Source of the DNA: Rhizopus sp. PT2906
Taxonomy: Eukaryota > Mucoromycota > Mucoromycetes > Mucorales > Rhizopodaceae
Direction: 5' to 3'
Assembly: GCA_025529335.1 (NCBI GenBank)
Contig: JAMYHX010000174.1
Span: 1-64,000 of the forward strand
DNA length: 64,000 nucleotides
Position numbers and translations under genes: made by a program. The notes beneath the pieces were generated by a model. The model was not told the origin of the DNA. It did no database searches and was given only the letters and a program-made list of their open reading frames with translations. Each line of letters starts with the position of its first letter. Positions within the stretch are counted from its first letter, which is position 1. Positions 46,735-58,286 of the stretch are shown piece after piece.

Positions 46735-49700
46735 CTATACAGAATCATTTGAGTTGTCTTCTTGTCCTTCTTCAAGATGCTGTTGCTCTTGTTGCTTTTC
46801 AACAATACTTTTTTCTAACACATCACAGTAGTTTTGGTACTTTATAATTTCATGCAGCATATATTGTGCCTTGGCTTCCCAATTTGCCAGCACTTTAGTA
46901 TGATTTTGTGTCTTTGGAGGAAACTATAAGTTATAAGTTAAACACATTATCAAACAAACAATTCTATTCCCCCCTTACTTTAATGAGCATTTTGTCCTTA
47001 AGTTCTCTATGTTCGTTAATCTCTTTGTTTAATTGATTCAGATACTTCTGCAGGTTTTCATATTGAGCCACTTCATCTAATGTGCTTGATATCATACTAG
47101 GGGCAGGTGGCACCCACGTGGAAACATGAACAGTATCAGGGTGATGAATAAACGTGCCTGTGATTTTGCCTTTACTTTGAACCGACTCCTCATCCACCCT
47201 GACATCATCCAGACAGCTCCCCCAGCCGTATTCTATATTTCCTATGCCTCCTTGTAAGGGTTCCTTACTCTCCCTTGCTGCCCAATAATTGCACGTTGCC
47301 ACCCATTCCAAGATTTGTTCCTGAGATCCAGTCTGGAACAAAAATACTCCACCATTAGGTTCTTGAATAGCAAACACATGCGGCCTCTGTCGATTATAGC
47401 CTGGTGGTGGAAGTGAATTAGACAATGTGTGGTTCAAACAGATGGATCCAAGTGGTTGAGTATAGGACTACACATAATTATAAATCAGCTTCGGCTTTAA
47501 TTCATAAAATACTAATCTTACCGAGAATCTGCTATCTAAAGCTCCGGTGGATGATGAAGTAGATGTTGATGGTTTAGGTGCTAAACTATATGAACTTGGA
47601 CTCTGTCTAGTGAGTGAATCTGAGAGATTTGCAAAACTTGCGCTACTTGATCGTATCAAAATGGATGAAGAGACCAAGTCGTTGTTATAATCTCCAGTAA
47701 ATCCATACATTTTTAATCGACCATGTCCTACGATCAATAGACATTCGCGCCACTCACGGTGTCTGGCCTTTTGATTAGCGCTTTCCAAGAGATGTTTGCG
47801 CATAACGATGCCTTCCTTATAATAAGGTGGTCTATCTGAGAACAGATTGACACTATCAGGGAAATGAAGTAGATTTCCAGGAGGTGTTAGCGGGTTGCTG
47901 CTGACGCTGCTTTTAGGTGTTGGGGGTAAGAACTGACCGCCAGAAGAATTAGCCGAGTTGACAGATGAGAATGAATCTCTTCGGTGTGATCGTAGAGTTG
48001 CATACGGTGAACGTGATCGATGTGCTGAACTGGTACTTTTACGTGGCTATAAATTAAAAAGTTGGGCACTTTAGCAAAGTTGTTTCACCTAAATGCCCTC
48101 GTGTCTTGATCTACTTACAATTGGGTCTTCATGAAGTATCATGCTTTCACGACCAGAGTTTTTATTCATCATCATGTTGATATTTCTCTTAAAATCATTC
48201 ATTCGTTTACTACCCATGATGCTTAGGCGCTTTGTGCTGGCTGTCAATTCTTGAAGCGGGTTAAGCAGATCATTATTGATCGGTTGCTGAGATAAAGGAT
48301 GCAGGATTTGGTGATGCTTGACAGATATATATAAATCCTATAAATAGTTTTGAGTGACATTATGCTCTTTTTTGTTAATAAACGTACTTTTAGGTAAGAC
48401 TCGATGTGTGCCTCCCACGTTGGTGTAAACGATTGATTTTTGTTTGCCGGTTGATCTTTGATCGTGGTCATTGTATTCTTTATGAAAGCTTGGCGCGTCA
48501 TTCTCGTATAATTTCCTTGTGCCACATGGAGATCTGTATTTAGTAACAAAAGAGAATATACGACAGCATAGACGGTATCTATGAAAGAGGGTTAACAGTG
48601 CCCTTGTTGTCATAACAACAGTTACCTGAGTTTCGAAATATAGTTCTTGGATTACATTCCCAGTATCTCTTTGCAAAGGCTTCCAAGATTCGATCAATTT
48701 GTTGAGCTTCAGCACGAAAATAGAGCTTTGAACACAGCTTTCTGATATGACAAAATGTGTTATTTGGCTGCGATTGACGTTTTTTATTTTTATTTTTATA
48801 CCTGAATGAACTATCCAGTCTCATCATTTTGAAATCAAAGTTCGACATGTATTCCTTCAAGGCACTTGCATTCAAGGATTTACTAACAAAAAAAGGAAGG
48901 CTCGTTTAGCGACTGTATAACGTAATACAAATGGAAAGGAACAAGGTTACCTTTGGCCCAGCCATTCTGCAATTTTTTCCCGTTGCACAAAGGACTCATC
49001 TTCATGCCAGAGTTTTTTTGCGCACTCTTTTGCTTCATCGTCCTCAACGATCATAATCTCTGGTAGATTGCTTTCAATCAAAGCAGGCAATGCTTGTGCA
49101 CTTTTTCTCTTCCAATTGATCATTGATTCTGCAATGTCTTCTGGTGGCGGCTCTATCTTTTCTTCCTCAGCCATGATGCTCAACATCAGTCCCCCAGCAC
49201 TACCAAAGTGCCCACCACTTAATCGCTTTGATAACCTTGCTGCGGTTTTCTCTTTCTTCAACTCCTCCAATGCATCAACAAATACTTGACATCCTTCATC
49301 ATCTTCATCATCGTCATCATCTTCTCCTTCTGTTGTTGTTACTGTCTCGTTGTCTTCGATTTCATCTGGCATTCGCATCTTTGTTAGTTGTTCAGAGTTA
49401 TCTTTCTCCTCAACTGGCACACTTAAAAGAGTATCATCTACTGACTCTGTTCCAAATGTACTGTAGATAGAGCATGAACCTGATGATTTTCTATTATCTG
49501 TAGAAGGTGCTGGATAAGGCTGATAGATGGGTTGATAGGGCTCTTTCTTTGAAGTTTCGTCTAATTTTTTATGATGGTCAATTGATTTACTTCGTCTTGT
49601 TCTAAATAAGAGTTTTCCAAATCCTTTCTTTATAAACACTGTAAATAAGCTTTGTACATATTTCTGCACGAACTAACCTTTTTTATAATAGAGTCGTCCA

Positions 49701-49956
49701 ATAAAACATCGTTCGATTTTTTTGAGTCCACAACCTTTCTTTTTATCTTTTGTGTTTGTATCAGAGGTAATGTAAGTGAGGCAGAAGCAGAAGGGATGAC
49801 TTCACGTTGTTGGTTATGACTGGTGTTGACCGTGTTAGGCTTTAGCCTTGACAATAATTTACTGTTACTATTGCCCCATAAAGTATTTGTACCGTCTGAT
49901 TTAGATACATGAGGCGTATTGGTAGTAATCGTAAGGGATCTTCTTCTATTACCCAT
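46735..49956 (-). CDS. Arf guanine-nucleotide exchange factor with Sec7 and PH domains
   Basis: Multi-exon minus-strand gene starting at the ATG at 49956 (MGNRRRSLTI) and ending at 46735 (..SNDSV). The N-terminal 300 residues are Ser-rich, basic, then acidic (EGEDDDDDEDDEG), and are likely disordered. The Sec7 domain spans about 49060-48390 on the reverse strand: FVQREKIAEWLGQ, SKSLNASALKEYMSNFDFKM, LYFRAEAQQIDRILEAFAKR with the catalytic 'glutamic finger' Glu, YWECNP, and YSLLLLNTDLHVAQGNYTRM. After a Ser-rich linker, a PH domain starts at YKEGIVMRKHLLESANQKAR and ends at ILEWVATCNYWAARES. Order and size resemble fungal Yel1/Syt1-type Arf GEFs, which activate Arf GTPases at membranes by swapping GDP for GTP. 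A coiled-coil tail follows. The first intron boundary (49640-49680) is uncertain; other junctions read well. Confidence 0.85.
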
Positions 49957-51582
49957 GTGCGTTAAGCAAAGGAAAGAGAAAGAGTAGAAAGGAGGGGGAA
50001 GAGAAAAGAAAAAGAAAATATACAAGATAAAATTTGAATGGTTGTACAAGCAAATGGTCTGAGGTTAGATATCGTCTTTAGTTAGTGAACTTTCTTCTCC
50101 TTTTTTTTTTTTTTTTTTCTATCATTACCCAAACTTAGGCCTTTATTTATTATTTCTTTTTATTTCTCTTTCACTCCCTTTTGATAACGTGTCTTCTCCC
50201 AGCGTAAAACAATAATGAAAAGGCTGATCACTGTACAACAATGAATTATGTTTTTCCTTATTAAGCAACTTCGTGTCTTTTATTGTGGACCACACATTTC
50301 GCTGTTTCCCATTGTTTTGATATTAAAAAAAAAATACAATCAATATTGATAGATCCATGAAATTCACTATTTCCGCCCCACCACCCTTGTAATTATCAAA
50401 GCATATGTTGTTGTAGTGTAAAATCGTAAAGATCATCTAAAGTCGCTTTGGATGTGAAGGTAAGCATGTCTTCCTTTACGAAAAATACACCAAGAATCCA
50501 ATTAATAGAGAGTAATTAGATTTTATCATGCACTAACAAGGTGTTTGTCTCTCAAATACTGTTCGAGATGGATTAAGGGGCTAAGATCTACTGAACAAGT
50601 CAGTACAAGGGCAAATATAATATGTGCTAAGCTATATAAACTAGTGATATTTCATTTCATTTTAAAGTCATGACATGTTCCTAAAGTACCGTATCATTAT
50701 TATCCTTATAAAAAAGAGAAATTATACAAACCAGGCTCATGACTCACAGATAATGGACGGAATGAGGACTATTGGGCTCTTTCTCTCTTTCTCTCTCTGC
50801 CAAGGAACACGATGAACTACTATGATGAGTATTATAGAAACACAACACTAGATGATAAGTAAATAATACAAGCAAATAAGATAGCATCTGGCTTCTTTGG
50901 CTACAGCTCGCTGAGCTACAAGGATAATGCTCTTTCATGCATCATTATTGAAAAGTGTCTTATGGCAAATGTATATCTTTTTTTTATCGAATGTAATGAA
51001 GAAAAGCAAGGCCGTTGTATGTAGTATTAAGTCAGCAAACGAACCTACCGCTTATGGCATAATCCTCAAGAGAATTGAAGATGAATTATTCCGCGATGAC
51101 TTTTGAGCATGGCAATAAATGCATTCATTGTATTTAAGGCTGAGAAAGGTAACAAACTCGCAAGATATGTGTATTAATATGAAAGGAGCGATTGATAATT
51201 TTTGTTACTATAAATAATAGCTTCATTTCAATCAAGACCCGTTCTTGCAAGTTAGACATATGGATCCAGTATCCCGAAGCTGCTTATTAAGATACACACA
51301 TGGAATCTTTTAGACAGGAGTTAGCTTTTATAAATTGATCTAAACTACAGGCATCATCTTTCCGAGAAGTAGCATAGTGGCAATCGTCCCAAACGAAAAC
51401 TAGTAGCACAAACCCGAAAAATACCGTGCTTTTCATTATCTCCTTTTTATGATAACTATGGTTTCCGATCCCATCTCTTGTTTTTCTCTTCTTTTTAAGA
51501 ACAAGCTCTTTCCCACAGTACATAGGCTGATCAATGTACAACAGCAGTATGGAATATTTCTGTTTTAGCAATTTTCATTTCT
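49957..51582. other. intergenic, promoter of Arf GEF and 3' flank of NPL4
   Basis: 1.6 kb. A T-run of about 20 at 50100-50120 lies in the Arf GEF promoter. Frame 50744-50938 (-) is not recognisable. A candidate small secreted ORF is listed separately (51287-51436). Otherwise no feature was seen. Confidence 0.4.
51287..51436 (-). CDS. possible small secreted Cys-containing peptide
   Basis: From the internal ATG at 51436 the minus strand encodes 49 residues: a hydrophobic leader (MKSTVFFGFVLLVFVWDD) and a short polar part with four cysteines (C at HYATSRKDDACSLD, NSCLK, SMC and the leader's DDC). This looks like a tiny secreted protein or the first exon of one. There is no homologue I can name, and such frames arise by chance. 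Confidence 0.25.
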   Translation of the reverse strand: MKSTVFFGFVLLVFVWDDCHYATSRKDDACSLDQFIKANSCLKDSMCVS

Positions 51583-53731
51583 TTATTGTGACAAAGGTAA
51601 ACCACACATCTCACAGCTTTCATTACTTGATGGATTCATAAAGGTACAGTGTCTGCATGAGATTTCAGAAGGTGCGTTGGTTGATGTCTTTGCTGCAGCT
51701 GTTGTATGTTTGCCTAACAAGCAAATCCTAAGTATTCTTGTATTGTTTTTCTGTAATGTCTACTTACCCGTTTCCTTTAACAATAATTCAAGTGTCTTCC
51801 ATCCATTCAGTTCTCTTAATCTCTTCACGTCACCATTTGGTTGAGTCACTATTTGACAGAGCTCTTTAAACTCTTCAGGATTCAATATATCAGCAGACTG
51901 AATAAAGCATAGCAGGTGGAAATCCGCCAAGACATTTTTGAGTTGATCGTCGTTTTGTGCTGAATTTATTGTTTTAGCTAATTCGCCCATACTCTGATGT
52001 ACCAGACCTTCTCTGTTTTCCACGGGAAAAGTTGAGACTGGGTTAAACATAGGTGATGGGTTATGCGGGAAACCATGGGTAACCTAGAAAAACAGATTAG
52101 ATCATATAGTTTTCCTGATGATCCATTGCTTACATTCACCAACAGATACTCCACAGGGAACGTTGGCTTGGCTGACTGCTTGACAACCACATTGTATTCA
52201 TTCTTAAATTTATAAAATACTTCAGGCACATATCGTTCATGCGGAATACTGTCTTTCACACGCATCACTGATGGGTTTCTACTGGGTTCAACAATTTCGG
52301 CTTCCTGAAGTGCTGCCAAAGTGTCTGACACTTGATACGCATTGACATCAATATTACCCTCTGTATCACCAGAAATGACACATGTTACAAATTTGGAGCC
52401 AAACTTGCCAGAGATGGAGTGTCTAGAGATATTAGGATGTCTTTTCTGCATTTCAGCAGCAAAAATGCATTCAAGCGATGAAAGGAAATAGGAATTGACA
52501 TGTCGCTTGGGAATAACTTTACCGGTGCCTGTTCCATCGTCAATTAAATCTGAAAAGACCATACCCACTTTGACTAATCCACATGCCTCTGCTACTTTAT
52601 TGATCTTTTCCTCTTCTTCCCAAGGCAGGTTTAATTGGATACCGTCCGAGTGGTCCTGTTGTGGTGGTTCGTATATGGCTTCAACAACAGCTTTGATGCC
52701 TAGAGGAACATCAAGATAGGGTTCATATCGACCATACAAGTATCCAAAACGTTGAGATCCAGAAGCACGCCAATAGTTCAGGAACGATTCAATAATAGAA
52801 GCTGATGAAAATTCAATGTGATCTACCATACGATAGGTCTACATTACATCAATATCTTTTTTCATATCACCACTGCTGCTTAATCTATCATACCTGTTGC
52901 TGTAATGTGATAGCACTGGGTTGACACTTGGTACAGATACCCTCTGGCCATGGAGCATGGCCGCCCGAACAAGGCACCTTGACTCTAAAATCCTGTTCTT
53001 CCAGTACAGGTACATTCTTGCTCTGTTGTGAGGCTGTAAGTTGACGTAAATAAGCATGGAAGGACATGTGCTTGATCTTATTCTCCTCAAGATAGCTGGC
53101 ATCATAAGGCTATTTTAAAAATTCATCAATGTTTGCTTGCTTCATCTTTAAAACTTTGCATATACTCACCTCAAGTGGCATACAATAGTCGCACATGGCG
53201 TTGTCTCCGTGTCGACAGCTAATAAAATCAATAAGTACAACTTCCGTGTGCTAATAGACATACGTTACAATTTAGGATCCTTCTTACGATGAATAAGCCC
53301 TCTTTGCTTCTCTAGAAAATCGTCTACAGGATCTTGCTTGACATGATCTCGAGACATAGGTGATGACGTATCGGTATCTTTGTGGCTATCAGTAGGTTGA
53401 GCTTGTTCAGCATAAGAAACGTAAATTATGTCACCGTGTCTAGAGCAATGCAACATTAATATATTTGTATACCTTTTTTTTTTTTTTTTTTTACAAGTTC
53501 TTACTTGAGATTAGCAGACTGGATAGTCTTATCAACTAGCTGAGTAAGTGATGCAGCTGTGGCAGGATTAGGATCTTTTCCCATGGATATTATTGAAGGG
53601 TCGTTTATGTGTAGTATTTCTGCTATTTTTTGAGCAAGTGTTCCAAATGTTTCGTCATTGTCCACTTGGACTCTGTGCATGCCCTCTTTAGAACGAATAC
53701 GAAGCAACTTGCGTTGAAAGGTTAGTGTCAT
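51583..53731 (-). CDS. NPL4: Npl4, Cdc48/p97 adaptor with C-terminal NZF zinc finger
   Basis: Npl4 with Ufd1 recruits ubiquitinated substrates to the Cdc48/p97 unfoldase in ER-associated and other degradation. The start (MTLTFQRKLLRIRSKEGMHR) is the ubiquitin-like N-domain that docks on Cdc48. Next come the Npl4 zinc finger (CRHGDNAMCDYCMPLE, then SGGHAPWPEGICTKCQPS) and an MPN-like domain (VDHIEFSSASIIESFLNYWR, RFGYLYGRYEPYLDVPLGIK, AVVEAIYEPPQQ). The last part is the C-terminal helical domain (SADILNPEEFKELC). The last exon (51713-51583) adds an NZF finger: CRHCTFMNPSSNESCEMCGL, with four cysteines in C-x2-C-x10-C-x2-C spacing. NZF fingers bind ubiquitin; mammalian Npl4 has one, budding yeast Npl4 does not. 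Exon ends were checked for the last two exons; others are read through homology. Confidence 0.92.
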
Positions 53732-54243
53732 TTACTTGAGTTGAATGATTGCTTTTACCATGATTAATTATTTTGTTAAAAAAAAAGTCGGAAAGAAGTA
53801 TTTATGCGACTATAATAAAAATGACGCGCGTTGTCAATTGCATGTCTCAACCAGCCAATAAAAATGACGTAAACCATCTGCTGTTATGACAACTACGTTG
53901 TGCATTGTTCCAGTCTATGCTTTCTAAGGTATGCCATGGCTTCATGTTGTTTTCCTTGCTATGGGCATGTTGTTGATTGTTAAGAAGAGAAGGACAATAA
54001 GTAATCAAAAAACAATGGACAATAACGGTGGGAGAAGTGAAAAGAGATGAATCCATTTTGGAGACCCAGTACGAAATGCATTTATGGCTCGAGTGAGTTA
54101 GTTTGCATATATCAATTACATATAAAATACGCAGACAAATGTAGAGTATCATTATTTGTATAAATTTATTTTTTATAATGAATGCAGGCATGAAAATAAA
54201 TATATGTATGTCTAAGTAAATGGGATAAATACACATATGATGT
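53732..54243. other. intergenic between NPL4 promoter and eEF3 3' end
   Basis: 512 nt. The NPL4 promoter is on the left; ATAATAAA-like motifs near 54140-54175 suit the 3' end of eEF3 on the minus strand. An antisense-looking frame at 53847-54308 is not supported. Confidence 0.4.
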
Positions 54244-57200
54244 CTAATCACTTTCTGTATCAGGTTCCTTTTCTCCTCCTTCAATGATCCATTTGAGGTG
54301 ACGAGCACGACGACGTTCTTCTTGTGCTTTAATTTCGTTACGAGTCTTCTTCTTCTTCTTGGAAATCTTGGCCTTCACTTTTTCTTCATCAATCTTGGTC
54401 TCATCGTCTACAGCAAACTGTCCTTCTCTTTGAAGTCTACCTCCTTCAATTCTCCAGGTTTCAGGGCATAAAGCAGACACGAATTCATTAGAGTGAGAAA
54501 TCATGACGACAGCACCTTCCCATTTCTTGATGGCTGTAGCTAATCCACCCAAGGCTTCACGATCCAAAAAGTTGGTAGGTTCATCCAAAACAAGCATATG
54601 ACAGTTGTTCCACATGGCAGCAGCAATAACCACCTTGACCTTTTGACCTCCAGAAAGAGCACTCATCTTGGTGTACTGAGCAATATCAGGATCAAGACCA
54701 ATATCAGCAAAGTGCTGACGAATCGTGGGCATCGTCAGCTCACGGTAAAGCAAACCTTCACGAGAGGCTTCCTTGTCATCAAACTGTTGTACCAACTTGT
54801 TGAATCCAAGTTCGAGTAATTGCTCACGAGAGAACCAGCTGTTGAACTTGGGAAGCTTGTTCTTCCACTTGATTTCATATTGGAATGTCTTCTTGAGCTT
54901 GGTACGACCCAAGAGTGCTTCAATCTGTCTGTCTTCGCCATCCACCTTGATAAACTTTTGCATCTGCTCCTTTTCTTCTTCGCTCCATGCACGGGTTTCC
55001 TTTTCGGCTACTTCCTTATCTTCACCAGTAGAGTAACGCCATTGAAGGTAATCAGTAGGTGTCTTTTCGAGATGTTGATTCAAGTGGTGAAAAGCGTGCT
55101 GGGCAACGTAACCGATACGAAGGGCAGGGTGACGCCAGACAGTACCAGTTTGAGGTATCATTTCACCTGTTAACAGCTTGATCATGGTTGATTTACCAGC
55201 ACCATTTGGTCCAATGACGGCCACACGAGAGGAAAGGGAAAGAGAGACAGATGCGTTGTACAGGGAAGGCTGCTTGTTACCGGGATAAGTGTAAGTACAG
55301 TCAGTCATCTTCAAGATAGCCTTGGTATTGGAACGGACACCCTGTAAGACAGATGGCTTGGGGAAGGTGAATTCAATTGTAGAAGCGTCCAATGTATAAT
55401 AGGTACGAGCAGGAGGATAGACTTCGACAAAAGCAGACAGGTTACCATGGTATAGACGAAGCTTCTTGTTGTGGTAGTGAAGAATCTTGGTACAGACATT
55501 ATCCAAGAATCCAGAGTCGTGAGAAACGATCAAGCAGGTAACTTGACTTTGAGCGTTCAAATAATCCTCCAGCCATTTGATATTGGTAACATCCAAGTGA
55601 TTGGTAGGTTCATCAAGCAATAAGATATCTGCCTTTGAAAGCATAGCACGGGCTAACTCCAACTTCATCTTCCAACCACCAGACAAACCAGAAACGGGGA
55701 CATCCAAACGTGCATCATCAAATCCAACTTCACGAAGAGACTTTTCAATATCCTCACGGCTAATATGTTGTAATGTAGTATCAGCAGAAACATAATCTAC
55801 TACTTTGAGAGATGTATCAGCAGCTTGAGAGTTGTAGTCGACCAAAGCAGTGCGCACTTGATCTTTAGGAGGAAATCCTTCGACTTTGCCGTTGTGAATG
55901 GCGTTCAACAGAGTACTCTTACCAGCACCGTTTTCTCCACAAAGACCATAACGCTGACCACGATGTAACTTGAGTCTAGTATGGCTAAGTAAAAGACGAG
56001 TACCGTAGGCAAGTGAGAAATCTTCGACATGACAAATCTCTTCACCCTCTTGTTCATCAATAGCGCTATCGTCATTATCCTTATTGCGTTCCTTAAAAAG
56101 CTTGTGTACTTGATCAAACACGTTATCGATAACAGTAGGAATATCACTCTTCATAAGGAAAGCCTTGAGATAAGGAGTGAGAACCTTAATCCATTTTTCC
56201 TTGGTAAACATTTCTTGACGAGCAAAGTCAGCAACGATGGTACCCAGATAGGAAAGATAAGGACTAAAGAAAGAGTCCAAAAATCCTTGTGCTTTGGTAG
56301 CAGCTGACTTGATAGCAGTAGTACCTTCTTCCACTGTGACAAAGGCAGAGACAGCATCTGTCTTTTCGCTATGACCACCAGCAGCGATCAAGGTATCCTT
56401 TGCCCTATTGGCCAAAACACGAATTTCAGGGAAGGCAGCAGATTCGGCTTGACGTTCGATACCAGGATAGAGCTGAGGCAAGAACTGAGCAGCAGTACGA
56501 GGATCACGAACGAGTTTACAGAGATTATCGGTAATGATGACTGTTTGACGTATGATTGTTGTTGAGCGTTCATTCAATGCACGGGTCAAGAGAGGAACCA
56601 TGATGGCCAAGGTAGGACCATTTACTTCGGCGACAAATGTGGTTTGAGCCAATTTTTCGATTGTTTCGGGTACACGTGTGGGGTTGCCCATACACAACAC
56701 AAGGTCCTTCAGATGTTTGTGGATATCAGGGTTTCCACCTACGGCACAAACCTTCGTCATAGCCTTTTCAGCAGCAACAGCAACCTCCTTTTTGGTATCA
56801 GACAGACAGTCAGAAACAGCAGGAATAATCTCGGGTAAGCATTCACCAATCTGTTCAGGGGCCTTTTCAGTGAAACGTTCCAACAACTTGAGGGCTCCTA
56901 TCTTGGTCTGCCACTTCTTGGAGCTGTTAAAGCCCATACCGTCCAAAAGAATAGGAACCAAAACCTTAGTTGCCTCAGGTGGCATCAAGTCAACCAAAGT
57001 ACGAGAAGCAATTTGAGCAGCTTCTTGCACTACAGTACCCTTATCAGCATAAAGATCAAGAAAGGTGGCCAAGTGTTGAACTAATAAGGGCTCTACTTCA
57101 TGTCCTAATACTTCTTCCATCGCATTGAAACCAATCAATCCACCTTCCCTCTCTAATCCAGATTTCTTGTTCTTTGTCGAAGCCAAGAGTTGATCCAATA

Positions 57201-57357
57201 TCTTGTACTGCTTAAGCATAATCATGCCCTTAGTTTGAACAGCCTTTGCTAATTCTTGAGCTGCTTGATCAACTTCATTAGATGTTGGTGCTGTGTTGAT
57301 CTTGTTTAGGAGTTCAGTAACAAGAGCTGCCTGTTCACTAGTTGCAGTAACCATCAT
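54244..57357 (-). CDS. YEF3: translation elongation factor 3 (eEF3), ABCF ATPase
   Basis: One uninterrupted 1,037-residue frame (1,044 in yeast). eEF3 is the fungal ribosomal ATPase that promotes release of the E-site tRNA during elongation. An N-terminal HEAT-repeat region (residues 1 to about 330) is followed by a four-helix bundle and two ABC cassettes. The first has Walker A GENGAGKSTLLNA (about residue 472), signature LSGGWKMKLELARAML and Walker B ILLLDEPTNHLD. The second has GPNGAGKSTMIKL (about 712), LSGGQKVKVVIAAAMW and MLVLDEPTNFLD. Between Walker A and signature of the second cassette is the chromodomain-like insertion (TKLKKTFQYEIKWKNKLPKF), characteristic of eEF3. The C-terminus is basic (KAKISKKKKKTRNEIKAQEE), as needed for ribosome binding. 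No introns despite the intron-rich neighbourhood. It is divergent from the SRPBCC gene, 233 nt apart. Confidence 0.98.
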   Translation of the reverse strand: MMVTATSEQAALVTELLNKINTAPTSNEVDQAAQELAKAVQTKGMIMLKQYKILDQLLASTKNKKSGLEREGGLIGFNAMEEVLGHEVEPLLVQHLATFLDLYADKGTVVQEAAQIASRTLVDLMPPEATKVLVPILLDGMGFNSSKKWQTKIGALKLLERFTEKAPEQIGECLPEIIPAVSDCLSDTKKEVAVAAEKAMTKVCAVGGNPDIHKHLKDLVLCMGNPTRVPETIEKLAQTTFVAEVNGPTLAIMVPLLTRALNERSTTIIRQTVIITDNLCKLVRDPRTAAQFLPQLYPGIERQAESAAFPEIRVLANRAKDTLIAAGGHSEKTDAVSAFVTVEEGTTAIKSAATKAQGFLDSFFSPYLSYLGTIVADFARQEMFTKEKWIKVLTPYLKAFLMKSDIPTVIDNVFDQVHKLFKERNKDNDDSAIDEQEGEEICHVEDFSLAYGTRLLLSHTRLKLHRGQRYGLCGENGAGKSTLLNAIHNGKVEGFPPKDQVRTALVDYNSQAADTSLKVVDYVSADTTLQHISREDIEKSLREVGFDDARLDVPVSGLSGGWKMKLELARAMLSKADILLLDEPTNHLDVTNIKWLEDYLNAQSQVTCLIVSHDSGFLDNVCTKILHYHNKKLRLYHGNLSAFVEVYPPARTYYTLDASTIEFTFPKPSVLQGVRSNTKAILKMTDCTYTYPGNKQPSLYNASVSLSLSSRVAVIGPNGAGKSTMIKLLTGEMIPQTGTVWRHPALRIGYVAQHAFHHLNQHLEKTPTDYLQWRYSTGEDKEVAEKETRAWSEEEKEQMQKFIKVDGEDRQIEALLGRTKLKKTFQYEIKWKNKLPKFNSWFSREQLLELGFNKLVQQFDDKEASREGLLYRELTMPTIRQHFADIGLDPDIAQYTKMSALSGGQKVKVVIAAAMWNNCHMLVLDEPTNFLDREALGGLATAIKKWEGAVVMISHSNEFVSALCPETWRIEGGRLQREGQFAVDDETKIDEEKVKAKISKKKKKTRNEIKAQEERRRARHLKWIIEGGEKEPDTESD

Positions 57358-57590
57358 CTACTTTGCTCTTGTTTGAAGAAGAAAAAAGAATAAAAAAATA
57401 AATGTAAAATATTTTTCTTTATGGCAGAAACAGTCCGCCCGATCACAGTCGTTGGTTGATAAGGGGACCAAAACAGAAAAACCATGTACCATTTAAAATG
57501 CTGCAAATCATTATCCAATCAGATTTTAGATCTGTAAAAGTAAGTACTCAAGTTAAAGTAATGAAATGTGGCTTAAGATAAGCGTGCCAC
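57358..57590. promoter_or_regulatory. short divergent promoter, eEF3 / SRPBCC gene
   Basis: 233 nt separate the two starts, so the promoters probably overlap. An A/T-rich leader (57375-57420) precedes eEF3. GTCCGCCCGATCACAGTCG (57433-57451) is the only G/C-rich block, and a candidate factor site. Confidence 0.4.
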
Positions 57591-58286
57591 ATGGCCATTG
57601 AAATAAATTCCCTTACTGCTATTTCTTATTCTTTTCTTTTCCTAGTCTCTATGCCATTTGTTACTGCTGCGATAGTCATTTTTATTATAATACCAAGCAT
57701 ACCTTTATTCGCTTATGTTATTGGTCTCTTAGTTCCTGCAAGTCACATTGTTTCAAGGACGAGAACCATTAAAACCACGCCTTCAAGGCTATGGGCTATT
57801 CTAACCGACGTATCCAATTATCCAGAATGGCAACCAAAAGTAGAGAAAGTAGATATTCAAAATAGAGAAGAAGATAGAGTGACATTTATCGAATATTCTG
57901 TAAAAAAGCGACATACAGTCATCATTCATCATGTACGCAGTTCAGAAAGATGTCTATTACGAGTATTAGAAGAAAATATGAATCATTACAATAAGATACC
58001 TACATTCTCTGGGTCATGGACATTTGAGATTACGCCTCAAGAGGATAATGATACACAAGTCTTGTTGAAAATAACAGAACAGGGCGTGATGAAAAAACCG
58101 ATAGTGAGGTTAATGCATCTGTTGCTCTATGGTTTCCACAGTCGAATTGATCGATTTATGAATGATTTGTCGACCAAAATTGAAAGAGAGAATAAAGATA
58201 ACGAGCAAGAATCAAGTCAGGAGACTGTGAACTCGATTGATCACGATTGGGATTTAGTGAGTGAAGCGTATCCCAAGTCATTCTGA
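57591..58286 (+). CDS. membrane-anchored SRPBCC (START-like) domain protein
   Basis: A 231-residue frame. Residues 10-55 hold two hydrophobic stretches (SYSFLFLVSMPFVTAAIVIF and IIIPSIPLFAYVIGLLVPA), so the N-terminus is membrane-embedded. After that comes a polyketide-cyclase/START-like fold: RTIKTTPSRLWAILTDVSNY, PEWQPKVEKVDI, RCLLRVLEENM, TFSGSWTFEITPQED, and TQVLLKITEQGVMKKP, ending in a helix with HSRIDRFMNDLSTKIE. 'P..LW..LTDV..YPEWQP.V' is the standard opening of SRPBCC domains, which hold hydrophobic ligands in a deep cavity. A lipid-binding or transfer role at a membrane is inferred. The C-terminal 30 residues are acidic and probably loose. I know no named orthologue. Confidence 0.75.
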   Translation: MAIEINSLTAISYSFLFLVSMPFVTAAIVIFIIIPSIPLFAYVIGLLVPASHIVSRTRTIKTTPSRLWAILTDVSNYPEWQPKVEKVDIQNREEDRVTFIEYSVKKRHTVIIHHVRSSERCLLRVLEENMNHYNKIPTFSGSWTFEITPQEDNDTQVLLKITEQGVMKKPIVRLMHLLLYGFHSRIDRFMNDLSTKIERENKDNEQESSQETVNSIDHDWDLVSEAYPKSF

